Source of the DNA: Chara braunii
Taxonomy: Eukaryota; Streptophyta; Charophyceae; Charales; Characeae
Assembly (NCBI GenBank): GCA_003427395.1
Contig: BFEA01000814.1
Span: 9,708 to 37,999 of the forward strand
Direction: 5' to 3'
Length of the DNA: 28,292 nucleotides
Shown: positions 1 to 9,065 of the stretch, piece after piece
How the letters are laid out: each line of letters starts with the position of its first letter
Numbering within the stretch: the stretch's first letter is position 1
Notes under the pieces: model-generated
Told to the model about the DNA's origin: nothing
Databases searched by the model: none
Seen by the model: the letters and a program-made list of their open reading frames with translations, nothing else
Translations under genes and position numbers: made by a program

Positions 1-181
1 GGGGGGGAGGGGAAGGCTTTTTGTTTGATTCACAACAGTGGCGCATTGGATTAGGGCAGTCGTTATCCTATTGTCATCATCTTTTTATGCATTACTAACA
101 ACATTGAGCATAGGTGCCATTTAATCTATTAATAATCCATTAATAGTATTATCTTATTATAATCTTATTAGGATTTGAGCT

Positions 182-441
182 AGGCTACCAGCCGGGCCGC
201 CCGGGTCCCGGGTGGCCGGCCCGTGCAAGGAGGTCCCAGCAAAAAACAAAAAAAAAACAAATCCAAAAAATCCAAAAACAAACTATGTTATGCAGAAAAA
301 TAAATTGAACAACGTTTGCCTCAAGGTCACATCGAAATTCTTCACCAACATTAAAATAAAAATTAAAAATTAAAAATAATGTTTTTGATTTTAATTTTTT
401 TGGCCTGGCCGGGCAAGTGACCCCGGGCCACTCTCGTAGCC
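182..441. repeat. MITE-like element with GC-rich inverted ends
   Basis: The ends are inverted copies. The left end reads TAGGCTACCAGCCGGGCC and the reverse complement of the right end reads TAGGCTACGAGAGTGGCCC, and both continue into GGCC/CCGG-rich sequence. The interior is A/T-rich (A-runs at 240-290, AAATTAAAAATTAAA near 360). The flanks TAGGATTTGAGCT (169-181) and TAGGATTTTAGCT (442-454) match except for one base and could be a target-site duplication. No coding capacity. A non-autonomous DNA transposon is the simplest reading; the superfamily is not assigned. Confidence 0.55.
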
Positions 442-450
442 TAGGATTTT

Positions 451-502
451 AGCTAATTTTCTCAAATTAATTTCTGAGCTAATTTTCTCAAATTAATTTC
501 TT
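451..502. repeat. 26-bp tandem duplication
   Basis: Two adjacent copies of a 26-bp unit beginning AGCTAATTTTCTCAAATT (451-476 and 477-502) differ only at the last base. The A/T-rich repeat directly abuts the right flank of the 182-441 element. It may be a replication-slippage product. Confidence 0.85.
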
Positions 503-1319
503 AATTAATTTCCTATCTATAGTTTCTAACATGATTCGTCGTTTTTTTGTATTTTTCATATTTTAATATTATTTTCCATATAATTAGCATAAAAAGGTAT
601 TTTACATACCTTAAAATCATTGCGAAATTTCTATTCTGTATGCCTGTTTCTTGGTAAGTTTTAATTTTTCATTCTCAATACCTAAAAGTCCTAGGTTCCG
701 AATTCCTGATTCCGTATCACAAAAGTTCGAAACTTTGTTTATGTATCAATTTCTTAATGCCTGAAGTCCTAATTTTTTATTTTCTTTTTCCGTTTCATTT
801 TGTTTTTCGAAAATCAATTGAATTTTTCTCTAGTATAAGTTGGTATTTCGAAATAACAGTTGTCACCTCTCTGAGTTTCAAAGTCTAATGTTGATAGGTG
901 GAAAGTGGAGGTTCAGGGGAGAGCTTCACTCTGCAGGGGTTACACAAGGTGGGAGGTGTAGCCTTCGAGTGGGTGTGAGCAAATTTTGAGGGTTGCCTTA
1001 TTCTGGGGTTGGTGGTGGGGTTACACCAGCGGGGGCAGTCTAAGGTAAGAGGTGTGCAGGGGTATACTTTGGTAGGAAACTGTATGATCTTTTGAAAAGG
1101 GGGGGAGACAGTGGTATTGTCCCAGGTTGGGGCTGTGATGGGATGCCTGTAATGAGGGTAATCCGTTTCAGCGGAGGCAGCATTGGGATACGGTGGAATG
1201 AAGGGGTGGGGGGATATTAATTTTAGGTGTCGTATCATCATCTTTCTAGAAATAAGACGCTTTCTGGTTTCTGGTATTCTTGGTGGCTTTTGAGTCATCT
1301 CTTTTTTTAGGATATTGGA
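503..1319. other. No gene recognised; A/T-rich then G-rich strand
   Basis: 503-880 is A/T-rich and has no sustained reading frame. 885-1298 is G-rich on the plus strand, which keeps one minus-strand frame open for 137 codons. That frame is Pro/Thr-rich, lacks any domain I recognise, and its openness is explained by base composition. I do not call a gene here. Confidence 0.5.
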
Positions 1320-2070
1320 TCTCAGGGATGATCGAATCTAGATCGATTGGTGCTGTGTCGATTTGTTTTGTGCTCCTGTTTGCCTATACCGGAACGACGC
1401 TGGTCGGAGCTAGGGTGTCATCCTGTAACCTGCATTTGGCAGGAGCGTGAGGCCTTGTAGAGAGATCTGGGGATTTGCTGAGGGAGGAAAGCAATCTAGT
1501 GGCGAACAGGGGGAGCTCTCTTGACAACCTAGGGGGCCAGGGATAGTCTAGGTGGCGAGAACAGGTCAGTTATGGCAGATTTTTGGTTAGGAGGGTATTG
1601 TCTCCAGGATGTATTATCTTGGTATAGAGAGAGTTAGGAAGGTATCAGGATTAGGAGGTCAGAAGTGCTGCAGGTTATATTAGGCATTCTGGTGTTCTGG
1701 CTTTGGACAGCATCTAGCCTTCTTTCGCATCTGGGACATAGGATTGAGAGATGGTCGAACCAGAACGGATGTCAGCTGAGTTGTTCTGTTTTGTGCCCCT
1801 GGTTTGCTGATGTCAGAACGACGTTGGCCGGAGCTGGGGCGTCGCCCTGTAACCTCCAATTGGCGGGGGCATGAGGCCTTGTAGAGAGATCTGGGGTTTG
1901 CCGAGGGAGGAAGGCAATCCAGTGGCAAACAGGGGGGGCTGCTATGCGGTGAGAACAAAACAGCTATGGAGGATATCGGTTAGGCTGGTATTGTCTCTGA
2001 GTACAATGTCTTGATACAGGGAGGTTAGGAGTTGATCCAAGAGTAGGAGGTCAGAAGGGCTGATATACTA
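1320..2070. repeat. Two diverged tandem units of about 0.4 kb
   Basis: Unit 1 (about 1320-1665) and unit 2 (about 1740-2060) share a colinear series of blocks: GAACGACGYTGGYCGGAGCT at 1391 and 1816, GAGGCCTTGTAGAGAGATCT at about 1449 and 1872, GGCAATCYAGTGGC-like sequence, and AGGAGGTCAGAAG near 1654 and 2046. The offset falls from about 425 to 392 bp because of indels. I see no ORF conserved between the units. They may be monomers of a retroelement untranslated region or a local duplication. Confidence 0.7.
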
Positions 2071-2246
2071 ATCATTATCAGCAGTAGTTCTCTCAGCATT
2101 TACTATCATCATAATCATAAGCTTCAGAGGTGGGACGCTGAGCCCGGTTCTCAACAAGCTGGGTTCGGTTACTCCGGGTAGACTGTGAGGACCCTGGCCT
2201 CAATCATCTTATTGATAATATCGGTCTTGGGCACAAGGCTCGTTTG

Positions 2247-2272
<26 letters not shown>
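2071..2272 (+). mobile_element. Probable retroposon 3' end with poly(A) tail
   Basis: A 27-nt pure A run at 2246-2272 follows GGCTCGTTTG and is followed abruptly by LINE coding sequence. Such a run is typical of the 3' tail of a LINE or SINE insertion on the plus strand. Upstream, 2125-2240 contains GC-rich short dyads (for example around GTTCTCAACAAGCTGGGTT). The 0.4-kb tandem units just upstream may belong to the same element. No coding region is identified. Confidence 0.45.
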
Positions 2273-2277
<5 letters not shown>

Positions 2278-2281
2278 ACGG

Positions 2282-3306
2282 CGGGGACCAACCCTCAAGG
2301 AAGGGGATCAGGTGGCAGTCAAAGGAAACCCTAAACCGGTTGGCCGGGTCTATATGTTGGACATACGAATGACCCTGATAGAATATTACAGTATTTCCTG
2401 AACCAACAGGCTGTGGGGCAGCCCAGCCCCCTTTGAATGGTTGGATCACGATGACCTATACCGAGTCAGGGTTTTGGAGGACGCGGGAGAACGGGTGGTC
2501 TTTCAGCCCCAAACGGGCATCCACGAGCTGGCCTTTGACCTGCTGGAAGGGCGGTGGAAAACCCCTTTGAGACGTGCCGGTCCGCCCCCACAGCAAGTCA
2601 CCCTTCACAACTTGACTGTGAAATCCACTAACCGAATGCTGAGACCCAAGCGCCACCTGAGAGACGATCGATGGGCCAAGCACGTTAACATGGACTCCCA
2701 CCTGCTCACGCCAATTAAGTGGTTTCAAGAACGGAAGTCTAAACCACCTAAGATCACCTCGCTGCGATGGCAAATAACACATCGTTGTCTGCTGACCAAC
2801 GCCTGGTGGACACACCATACCAATCGGGAGCAAAAGGGGCTGGCATCGTCATGGTGTCAATGCCGTCTCGGCATTCTCTGCCTTGCTTAAAAGCTGAAAC
2901 AATTGAGCAGCAATGCCCGATCGCACACTTCACTTGGAGATGGTGGGACCGAGTGTGGAGAAAAATGGGGGTGAAAAGCCCCTGGCCCTTGTCTTGGCAG
3001 GCGATCTTCGCAGGCCATTGGCCAACTCAGGAAGAGACAGCCTATGCAGACAACATGTATAGGTTGGGGAGGCGAGCGGTGTTGTGGGCATTATGGTGGC
3101 AACGGTGCCTCCTGGCCATGGAACGAGTATGTGTGGAGGGCGCAGGGATCACTGAGCAAGTCAAGCAGCAGGTCCAGTCAGAAGTGACACGCGGATGGGT
3201 TTTCCTGAAGGTCCAACTGGATTTGTACGAGCAGGCGGGGGACGTGAAAATGACAATTACTAAGTTTTGTAGGGAATGGTTGGGAGGGGACAGGGGAGGT
3301 GGGTAG
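2282..3306 (+). pseudogene. LINE (non-LTR retrotransposon) ORF2 C-terminal remnant
   Basis: The plus-strand frame from 2282 reads through to about 2870 with one in-frame TGA at 2399-2401. It contains a reverse-transcriptase zinc-binding (zf-RVT) segment: SLRWQITHRCLLTNAWW, then HTNREQ, then a CQC pair. The match then continues in the next frame with ETIEQQCPIAHFTWRWW and the aromatic-rich tail YADNMYRLGRRAVLWALWWQ, ending at TAG 3304-3306. The order zinc-binding block, W-rich block, 'AVLWALW' helix is that of LINE ORF2 proteins after the RT domain. The RT and endonuclease domains are absent: the element starts right after the poly(A) run, so it is 5'-truncated, as LINE insertions usually are. 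One nonsense codon and one frameshift (about 2850-2890) show it is dead. The family assignment rests on motif reading, not a search. Confidence 0.75.
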
Positions 3307-4503
3307 TAGAAGTAGAATGAACTGGTGACAAGCCGGATGGTGATCAGCATTTGGAGGGTATAAGGGATTACCGTTTGTTGTTCAGGGACTGGACTAACAC
3401 TGAACCTTCTTTCCCACTTCGCCCCTCCACAGATTTCCCCGACCCTTTTCCTCCTCACACCCTCTCCCTAGCAGAAAACCTGTTTCAAAAAGAGACAAGG
3501 TCATGCCCGGGTGCCCCCCAGGGCACGACCTGGTTCGTGCAAAGGAACACAAGCTCCTGGCTACGATGGAACATGCAGAAGATTACAGACAAAGTCTCAG
3601 CCGACAGCCCCGATTTGGAAAGGATGTGTGGAACCACTAGGGCGACTTGTTGTTTCTGGCGGCCTAATTAGGTCTGAAGAGGTGGTTTGACAAAGGGGTC
3701 CTTGGTTATGGCTAGACTCCTATTTGCAATGTGTCATATATTCCACTACCTGCTCAGCCAATCCCCTGGTGATAAGGGCAATCAATGTTCGCAGGTCGAC
3801 ACAGTCAAGCTCAGTTTCAGGATGTATGATGGGACGCTGGACTCATTTTTCAGCACGTGCCGCTCCCCACCAATAGATTGGAGCCTTTTGTCCCCCCCAA
3901 AAAAAGGAAAAACAAAAGAAAAAAAGAAGAAGCCAGTAGTATACAACCTGTGTAGAAAATTGAAAGGAGCACACACAGAGCGTCATAGAAAGCAAATTGT
4001 CATACCTGGATGTCTTCAGAAAGCCAATGGAAGAGATTACTAACCAGTGAGTTCCATTCCAAGACACAAACTCTGTTCTGGTTCACCCTTTTCTTCCCTC
4101 CTACACCCCCACCCCAACCTTTCTCCATATGCTTACTCCCTCCATTGTCTCGCCTCGATATGAGGATGTCAGAATTGACCTTGCCTAGGCCTCCCTCTCC
4201 GTGCATCATTTGCCCAATTTGTCCTAAATCCTCCCTTTTCTTTGGCTTTTGGAAAACCATATAAATGTATTAGCGTAACTGGAACCAATGCCGGGGACAT
4301 CTGAATTCTCTCTCTACTGGGGCCATTACCCAACTTTGGCTGATGCTGGGAACCGCTGTCAATGACATTCAACCAGTTTTGAAATATACCTTGAAGGTCA
4401 ATAAATGTTACCAGAGTATGCCTACTAGAATATCAAAGATAAACAGGCGAAACTGTTTATCCAAGTTGCTCTTCCTGGCCAAATGAGGATCCCACTGTCT
4501 GTA
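3307..4503. other. LINE 3' flank and unassigned DNA with a short repeat
   Basis: No gene recognised. 3770-3900 contains GGGCAATCAATG and GCTCCCCACCAATAGATTGG, which recur in the same order at 8179-8244. An A-rich run (3898-3932) follows, suggesting a small retroposed repeat. An AATAAA hexamer occurs near 4400 but no gene can be tied to it. 4075-4260 is pyrimidine-rich. Confidence 0.4.
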
Positions 4504-4806
4504 CTTAAACCACCAGTACTTGGCCCAGCTATCCGCCGCGGGAAAAAAAAAGAGTAGAAACGTTTCTAGTCGGATGACTTTGGGCGATCCTGTAGTAGCC
4601 CGTACGGTTCCTAAAATGGTGGCGCGTTAACGGGCATGACTCGTGGAAGTACTGGTCAGTACTTGGCCCAGGTATCGGCCGCGGGAAAAAAAAGAGTAGA
4701 AACATTTCTAGTCGGATGAATTTCGGCACTCCTGTAGTAGCTTGTACATTTCCTAAAATTGTGGCGCGTTAACTAGCACGACTTGTGAAAGTACTGGTGG
4801 TTTAAG
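4504..4806. repeat. MITE dimer with 18-bp perfect inverted ends
   Basis: The left end CTTAAACCACCAGTACTT (4504-4521) and right end AAGTACTGGTGGTTTAAG (4789-4806) are exact reverse complements. The interior is two direct copies of a ~143-bp unit (from about 4516 and about 4658). Both share GGCCCAG.TATC.GCCGCGGG, an A8-9 run, GAGTAGAAAC.TTTCTAGTCG and TGGCGCGTTAAC. The units meet at AAGTACTGGTCAGTACTTGG (4647-4666), which is itself an inverted junction of two truncated ends. The outermost TTAA on both sides could be a TTAA target duplication (piggyBac-type) or simply part of the inverted ends. Confidence 0.75.
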
Positions 4807-5015
4807 AGCTTTCCTGGTTTCTACAGCAGTCTTCTCTCATTTTTTAATTGGGAGCTCACAAGGCAGCTCTCTCCCTACGTCAACATTGTCCCCACTGCAC
4901 ACCTTCTACTTATCTCTTATGAGGAACACTGGGAACCTACCGAACATGCACTTCCCTCCAAAGCGATGCTCCTGTAGGACAGTGCTCCCCACCAAGCCCC
5001 AACAAGCCCTGCTAC

Positions 5016-5299
5016 TCTAAACTGCCATTTCGTCAAAAAGGACATTTTATATTTTTTGAACGACATCAAAACTGCATTTCTTGGCGGACATCAGGTCCAA
5101 ATTTTGGGCTCCTGGGGGTCCAGCTAAACAGCCAGACGTATATGGTATGAAGCAGAGATATACATCCACGGGCTCTGGCGTCTTAGGAATGCCAAAACCC
5201 AGGAGCCAAAAATTTGGACATGATTTCTGCGAAAAAACAAAGCTTTCATTTCGTTCAAAAAAATATAAAATGTCCGTTTTGACAAAATGGCAGTTTCTA
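5016..5299. repeat. Foldback MITE with ~100-bp arms and TCTA target duplication
   Basis: The left arm starts AACTGCCATTTCGTCAAAAA (5020) and the right arm ends with its near-complement, ending GGCAGTT (5295). Homology runs inward through GGACATTTTATATTTTTT-GAACG, GTCCAAATTTTGGGCTCCTG and beyond, so nearly the whole 276-bp element folds back. TCTA flanks both ends (5016-5019 and 5296-5299), a 4-bp target-site duplication. No protein is encoded. The open frames across it are by-products of the palindrome. Confidence 0.85.
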
Positions 5300-5733
5300 G
5301 GCTGGGGGACAAATACCTGGGGTGTCAACCGTACACCAACTGGGGTTGCACAGGGGACTGAGGGGAGAATGAGGGCCGACTGGAGTGGTACCCGTCACCA
5401 CTTTGGTGCCGTGCCTGTGACGCGCAACCTCACGCTCTGTGCTGTCTTTCGTACGGAGTGCTAAAGGTGTGGAAAAAGGCCCAGAAAAACAGCAAGATGG
5501 GGTGTGCCAAGGATTTTTGGAAATTGAGTGCGGGGACACAGACAAAACTGAAATCCCCCGTGTTGGTCCGATGAAGTAAGTCGATCGCTTTTTCGCGCGT
5601 CGCGAAAAGCGCGCGCGGGTTCGGCGCGAAAGGAGAGAGAAATACAAATTTAATTTTGAAAATTCTGCCAGACTTCCCATCGTGCTACGACCCTTCGTTT
5701 GGAGCAAGAAGGCTTTGGCACGCTTCGCGTGTC

Positions 5734-6237
5734 TCACTTTCGTATCAAGTCTCGACGTCGCTCACTAACCAATTCAGAGTCTGATGTGGAGGGTCGCAGT
5801 CGTGTGGCTCTTTCTCTATGTTCGTCTTCACTCCGCACACGGTAGTGGAAGCCCCTGGATTCGTTGTGCTCGAAGCGCTGCCACTCAGTGCACAGGGTGC
5901 GAGGCCAGTGTGGTTCTACGGCCGTCCATGGAATGACGATCAACTCGTTAAATGGCAATAGTACCGAGGAAGGTGGAAAGTGTGTATCGATGATCACAAA
6001 CCCAACCTCCACGAATCCTGAACAACGATCTTCAGGGGGGAAGGAGTATCGTCCGCCGATCCGTGCGACAGCTTCTCGTACGTCCCACTCACATACTCGT
6101 GTCCTTTCCTCGTTGTAGGGGAAAGGTCGCGTTATTGCGGGAGATACGGGATTCTGGCGCCCGTTCGAAGGGCGACTGTCAGTCCACATGTCAATCAATG
6201 GCAAATATTCTGAGACGTCATCAACGGAAAACACCAA
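5734..6237 (-). CDS. Element A ORF, unknown family
   Basis: 167-residue minus-strand reading frame. The corresponding region of copy B encodes a clearly homologous protein. Shared blocks include RPFPYNEERTRVCEWDVREA, VARIGGRY, GFVIIDTHFPP, LLPFN, HWPRTLCT and LRPSTSDS, which supports real coding sequence in the ancestor. I recognise no domain. The middle (GFVIIDTH...LLPFNELIVI) is hydrophobic but short, and the C-terminus is charged (RSEDEHRERATRLRP). Copy A ends with TGA directly after DLIRK, while copy B reads Arg at that codon and continues about 30 residues more (DTRSVPKP...), so the A stop is probably a secondary truncation (CGN to TGA). A likely minus-strand TATA box lies at 7104-7110, implying a long leader or an upstream intron. 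The real start is uncertain. Confidence 0.45.
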   Translation of the reverse strand: MVFSVDDVSEYLPLIDMWTDSRPSNGRQNPVSPAITRPFPYNEERTRVCEWDVREAVARIGGRYSFPPEDRCSGFVEVGFVIIDTHFPPSSVLLPFNELIVIPWTAVEPHWPRTLCTEWQRFEHNESRGFHYRVRSEDEHRERATRLRPSTSDSELVSERRRDLIRK

Positions 6238-7103
6238 TGCAAAATCAGATCAGTTTTCCCAATTAGAGAGAAGAAGAAGCCTAGTCCACAGACCATGTAT
6301 AGATCAGGTTCGCACTTCAAGTTCGGTGCGACGAAGATCCGGAGGGCCTTGTTTTTTCGGGCTGCTCCGGAGTCCGGATGCTGATGTCGTGCAGCATAAG
6401 GCAGATGGCATGCGCTGTGCATCTAGCGTAACAGATCTAAACACTCTTGCATTCTCGAACAAAGTCCTATTGAAATCAAATCGATAAGCAATTGCCTATC
6501 CATGCATTCACTGTGGAAGGTGCGAAAATGACATATGCGCAAAAATCGAAGATGGACCGGAAAATAATGCACCCGCATCCACTATTCACAAGACAAGAAG
6601 ATCATACTCCCTTGCTTCGGGGGATTATCCAGGAAACTAATGGAAGAGTTCCGGAAGAAGTTCTTTCATACAGGACGCATGCCGATTCACTCTCATCCAC
6701 GGGAGAGACAAACATCAAGACACGTCGTCATTCAAGGACGGCAGAGAGAGAGAGAAGGAAAAGGAGGGATGTCGAGATAGGGAAGGACAAGTTTCGGAAG
6801 CAAAAATTCGGCGTTGCCGCCGTACTCTCATACCACATGACAAAAATCCGCAATAACAAAGGCGCATTCGCCATGAATTCCAATATGGCCCACCACTGCG
6901 ATCGTCACCCTACCGACGCAAGCTCGACATAGTTCGCCCAGATCCCACAGTCCGTCGTGGCGATCCAGCGCGCAACTGGCCAGTCTGTCGTCAGCTTGAC
7001 ACGGCTTTCCAACTCGCACCAAAACACTCTACCTAGCTACTGCTTCCCAGAAGTCGGCTTAGGAGTCGAGAACGTAAGAGAGATTTGTGGACGTGTTTGC
7101 GGA

Positions 7104-7320
7104 ATTTATAGTGGCGAGAAGGGAGACGAGGGAGAGAGAAAGCAGGGGGAAAGTTGAAGTGTAAGAAAAGAAGCAGGAGGAGAAGACTTGGAAAGGAGCG
7201 CGCCGCGAAAGCCATGCTGATCCTTCGGAACTCGGAGTTCCACCAATCAGAAATGTCGCACAATAGGCAGATCCTATTGTTCCACACGTCTGATTGGTGG
7301 GCGAGGGTAATCGAAGGATC
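7104..7320 (-). promoter_or_regulatory. CCAAT dyad and TATA box in element A
   Basis: A ~102-bp imperfect palindrome (7219-7320) has GATCCTTCG/CGAAGGATC as outer arms, CACCAATCAGA/TCTGATTGGTG as middle arms (CCAATCAGA 7243-7251, TCTGATTGG 7289-7297) and CAATAGG/CCTATTG at the centre. It therefore carries two inverted NF-Y-type CCAAT boxes. On the minus strand TATAAAT (7110-7104) follows about 130 bp downstream. Both the dyad and the TATAAAT are kept in copy B (15745-15948). By position this would be the promoter of the minus-strand ORF and possibly bidirectional. The dyad could instead be a nested mini-MITE. Confidence 0.45.
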
Positions 7321-8041
7321 GGCCGGGCTTCCGAGTCACGTTCAGAAGGCGAAAGGAAAAAGGGCGCGAGAAGTAGCGCAAGATGGGTCCAAGATTTAGA
7401 TGATCAAGATAGGGAAATGGGCGTGCAACCGATCAGAGCGGGAGAGAGAGCAAAAACAGTTGCTAGGAGGGAGGATGAGAAGGGGGAAAGGAGGGAAGGG
7501 CGCCGGAGAGAACGATGCGGGAAACAGAGCGGCGGCGGGGAGGGGAAGATAATAAAGCTTCGTATGCGCGGCGCCGTCAACAAAAAGAAAAAGAAAAAGG
7601 CACCGAACAGTTACAACTTGCCTATGTCCTAAACCAATTCAAAATTGAAATCACCATATCCGCACGTGGAAAGGACGACGCGGGAAAAGAAAGTCCTACG
7701 CCTATTCGTATCCCTACAAAATTCCGAGAGTTTTTCCCAATGCGACCACGACCATTCACACACAAAAAGGACACGTCGAAGTTCCGCTTATCCCGGAATT
7801 CCCAACTGCCGAGCCCAATTCCCAGTGCGCTCGCTGAGGCGCACGTAATTTTCCATGTATTTCCCGAATTGCAAAAGCAGAATCCAAGAATCAAAGAGTT
7901 TTCGGAGGACGGGGGCCCAAAACGCGGTGTCCGAAATCAAGAAAACAAAACGGGGTATTCGTGGAGTTGGTATAATACAGGAAAAATTCAAGCCAGGGTA
8001 CGAAAGATAGCACGGGTTCGGGAAGTAGTTCGTCACATGCC

Positions 8042-8247
8042 AGAGTTCTAACCAACTGCACTACCACACTTGCAGTGTTCTCAGCATGATCCCGGCACCA
8101 AAAAGGAGCCGGGCAAGAATGGAAGTTCTGCATGACTGGGGCAATGAATGCTGTAAAATTGTGTAGATCCCCTCATGGAGGGGCAATCAATGCCAGGTCC
8201 GGATTCGAGCTGGTACAGCTCCCCACAAATAGAATGGGGCCGTCAAA
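8042..8247. repeat. Short tRNA-like and repeat fragments flanking element A
   Basis: On the minus strand, 8072-8042 reads GTGGTAGTGCAGTTGGTTAG then AACTCTGGC, a box-A-like tRNA head. It is cut by element A at the TGCC duplication. Across the element, 5411-5380 minus contains ACGGGTACCACTCC, a degenerate box B. 8179-8244 carries GGGGCAATCAATG...GGATTCGAGC...GCTCCCCACAAATAGAATGG, sharing its order with 3772-3890. No gene here. Confidence 0.35.
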
Positions 8248-8675
8248 TTGAGGAAACCTTCTCTTGGAAGCAAAGCTTCTCCCATTCACATCACCGACTC
8301 TAAAATATTCAGAGTCATGTTTTTTTTCTTTTTCTCTTTTTTCTTTTATAAAACTAAACTAGATTCTTCTCTCTATTCCACCTTACACTACCTACCTACC
8401 ACTACTTCTGCTTATAGTATTAAGGGGAACCCCGGAGCAGCCAGCCCGGGTTCACAATGCCTCAAAAGAGGGAACATGTAGGGGCTGCGCCTGACCCTGC
8501 AGGTGGCCGGTATAAGAGGGAACATGTAGGGGCTGCGCCTGACCTGCAGGTGAACGATACCGGCCAGGAGACAGCCGGTAGCATCACGTACCATGCCAAG
8601 GGAGCAATCCCTGGACCTCCCCTCTGGTCCCCTCCCCTATGAACATCAGCCGTTTCTGTTCAATGCAGATCCGGG
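8248..8675. repeat. 48-bp tandem duplication in otherwise unassigned DNA
   Basis: Units 8467-8514 and 8515-about 8558 both read AGAGGGAACATGTAGGGGCT followed by GCGCCTGACC and CTGCAGGTG. The rest of 8248-8466 is low-complexity T-rich DNA. Nothing coding is recognised. Confidence 0.75.
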
Positions 8676-8832
8676 GGCTCGGTCCCACCTGCGCATTTTC
8701 GTTGCAGGAGGCTACCACGAAGAGAATGGCGGGCACCTAAGGACCATGGATTGACAAATGGATGGTCCCTAGACGCCCACCAGTCGCTTCATGCTAGCCT
8801 CCTACAACAGAAAGGCACAGGTGGGACCCAGC
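8676..8832. repeat. Long imperfect hairpin (~78-bp arms, ~5-nt loop)
   Basis: The left arm from 8676 (GGCTCGGTCCCACCTGCGC, GTTGCAGGAGGCTACCACGA, GGCGGGCACCTAAGGACCAT) pairs with the right arm ending at 8832 (reverse complement GCTGGGTCCCACCTGTGCC, GTTGTAGGAGGCTAGCATGA, GGTGGGCGTCTAGGGACCAT). The arms are roughly three-quarters identical and the turn (8753-8757) is only about five bases. It lies next to a tRNA-like element on the minus strand. It could be a small foldback transposon or, if transcribed, a long hairpin RNA precursor. Confidence 0.7.
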
Positions 8833-8869
8833 CGGGACCAAGCCCAGTGGTCCATCTCTAGTTGGGGGG

Positions 8870-8986
8870 CGCCAAGCATGCCCAGGAAGGTCCATGAGGG
8901 CAATGGGGATTGAACCCAAGACCTTCTGAATGCCACTTGCGACTCTTTGTGAGCCTTACCAACTGAGCTAGGCCGCTGGATTCGGA
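8870..8986 (-). mobile_element. tRNA-derived SINE head (or tRNA pseudogene)
   Basis: On the minus strand, CGGCCTAGCTCAGTTGGTAA (ending around 8965) is a good polymerase III box A. GGTCTTGGGTTCAATCCCC (about 8904-8922) is a good box B at tRNA-like spacing. The two acceptor-stem halves do not pair well, so this is more likely a SINE head or decayed tRNA than a functional tRNA gene. The SINE body would run toward lower coordinates, possibly including the hairpin at 8676-8832. Confidence 0.6.
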
Positions 8987-9065
8987 GTCAATGTTCGTTA
9001 CAGTGCTGCCAGGTCTTACAAAACTTTTCATAAAAAGAAAAGCAGAGGATGCGATCTACCTGCGT

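Larger units (their letters stand above)
5412..8041 (-). mobile_element. DNA transposon copy A with TGTGACG inverted ends
   Basis: Element 5416-8037 is flanked by TGCC on both sides (5412-5415, 8038-8041), a likely 4-bp target duplication. The left terminus TGTGACGCGCAACCTCACG and the reverse complement of the right terminus TGTGACGAACTACTTCCCG continue in parallel to GTGCTGTCTTTCGTAC and GTGCTATCTTTCGTAC, giving ends of about 43 bp. A diverged copy with the same ends lies at 13897-16639 in the same orientation, and the two align over most of their length. The cargo is a minus-strand ORF (5734-6237) plus upstream promoter-like sequence. I see no DDE transposase, so it is non-autonomous or of an unrecognised family. 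TGTNR-type ends with a 4-bp duplication resemble Ginger elements, but that is only a comparison of termini. Confidence 0.7.

Noticed and set aside
885-1298. 137-codon minus-strand open frame, Pro/Thr-rich
   Set aside because: The opposite strand is G-rich, which removes stops by composition. No domain, no homolog in the window, no supporting signals.
7294-8051. Plus-strand Arg/Lys/Glu-rich open frames in element A
   Set aside because: Purine-rich DNA; the corresponding frames in copy B are not preserved.
8870-8986. Functional tRNA gene
   Set aside because: Good A and B boxes, but the acceptor-stem halves do not pair and no convincing anticodon arm can be drawn.
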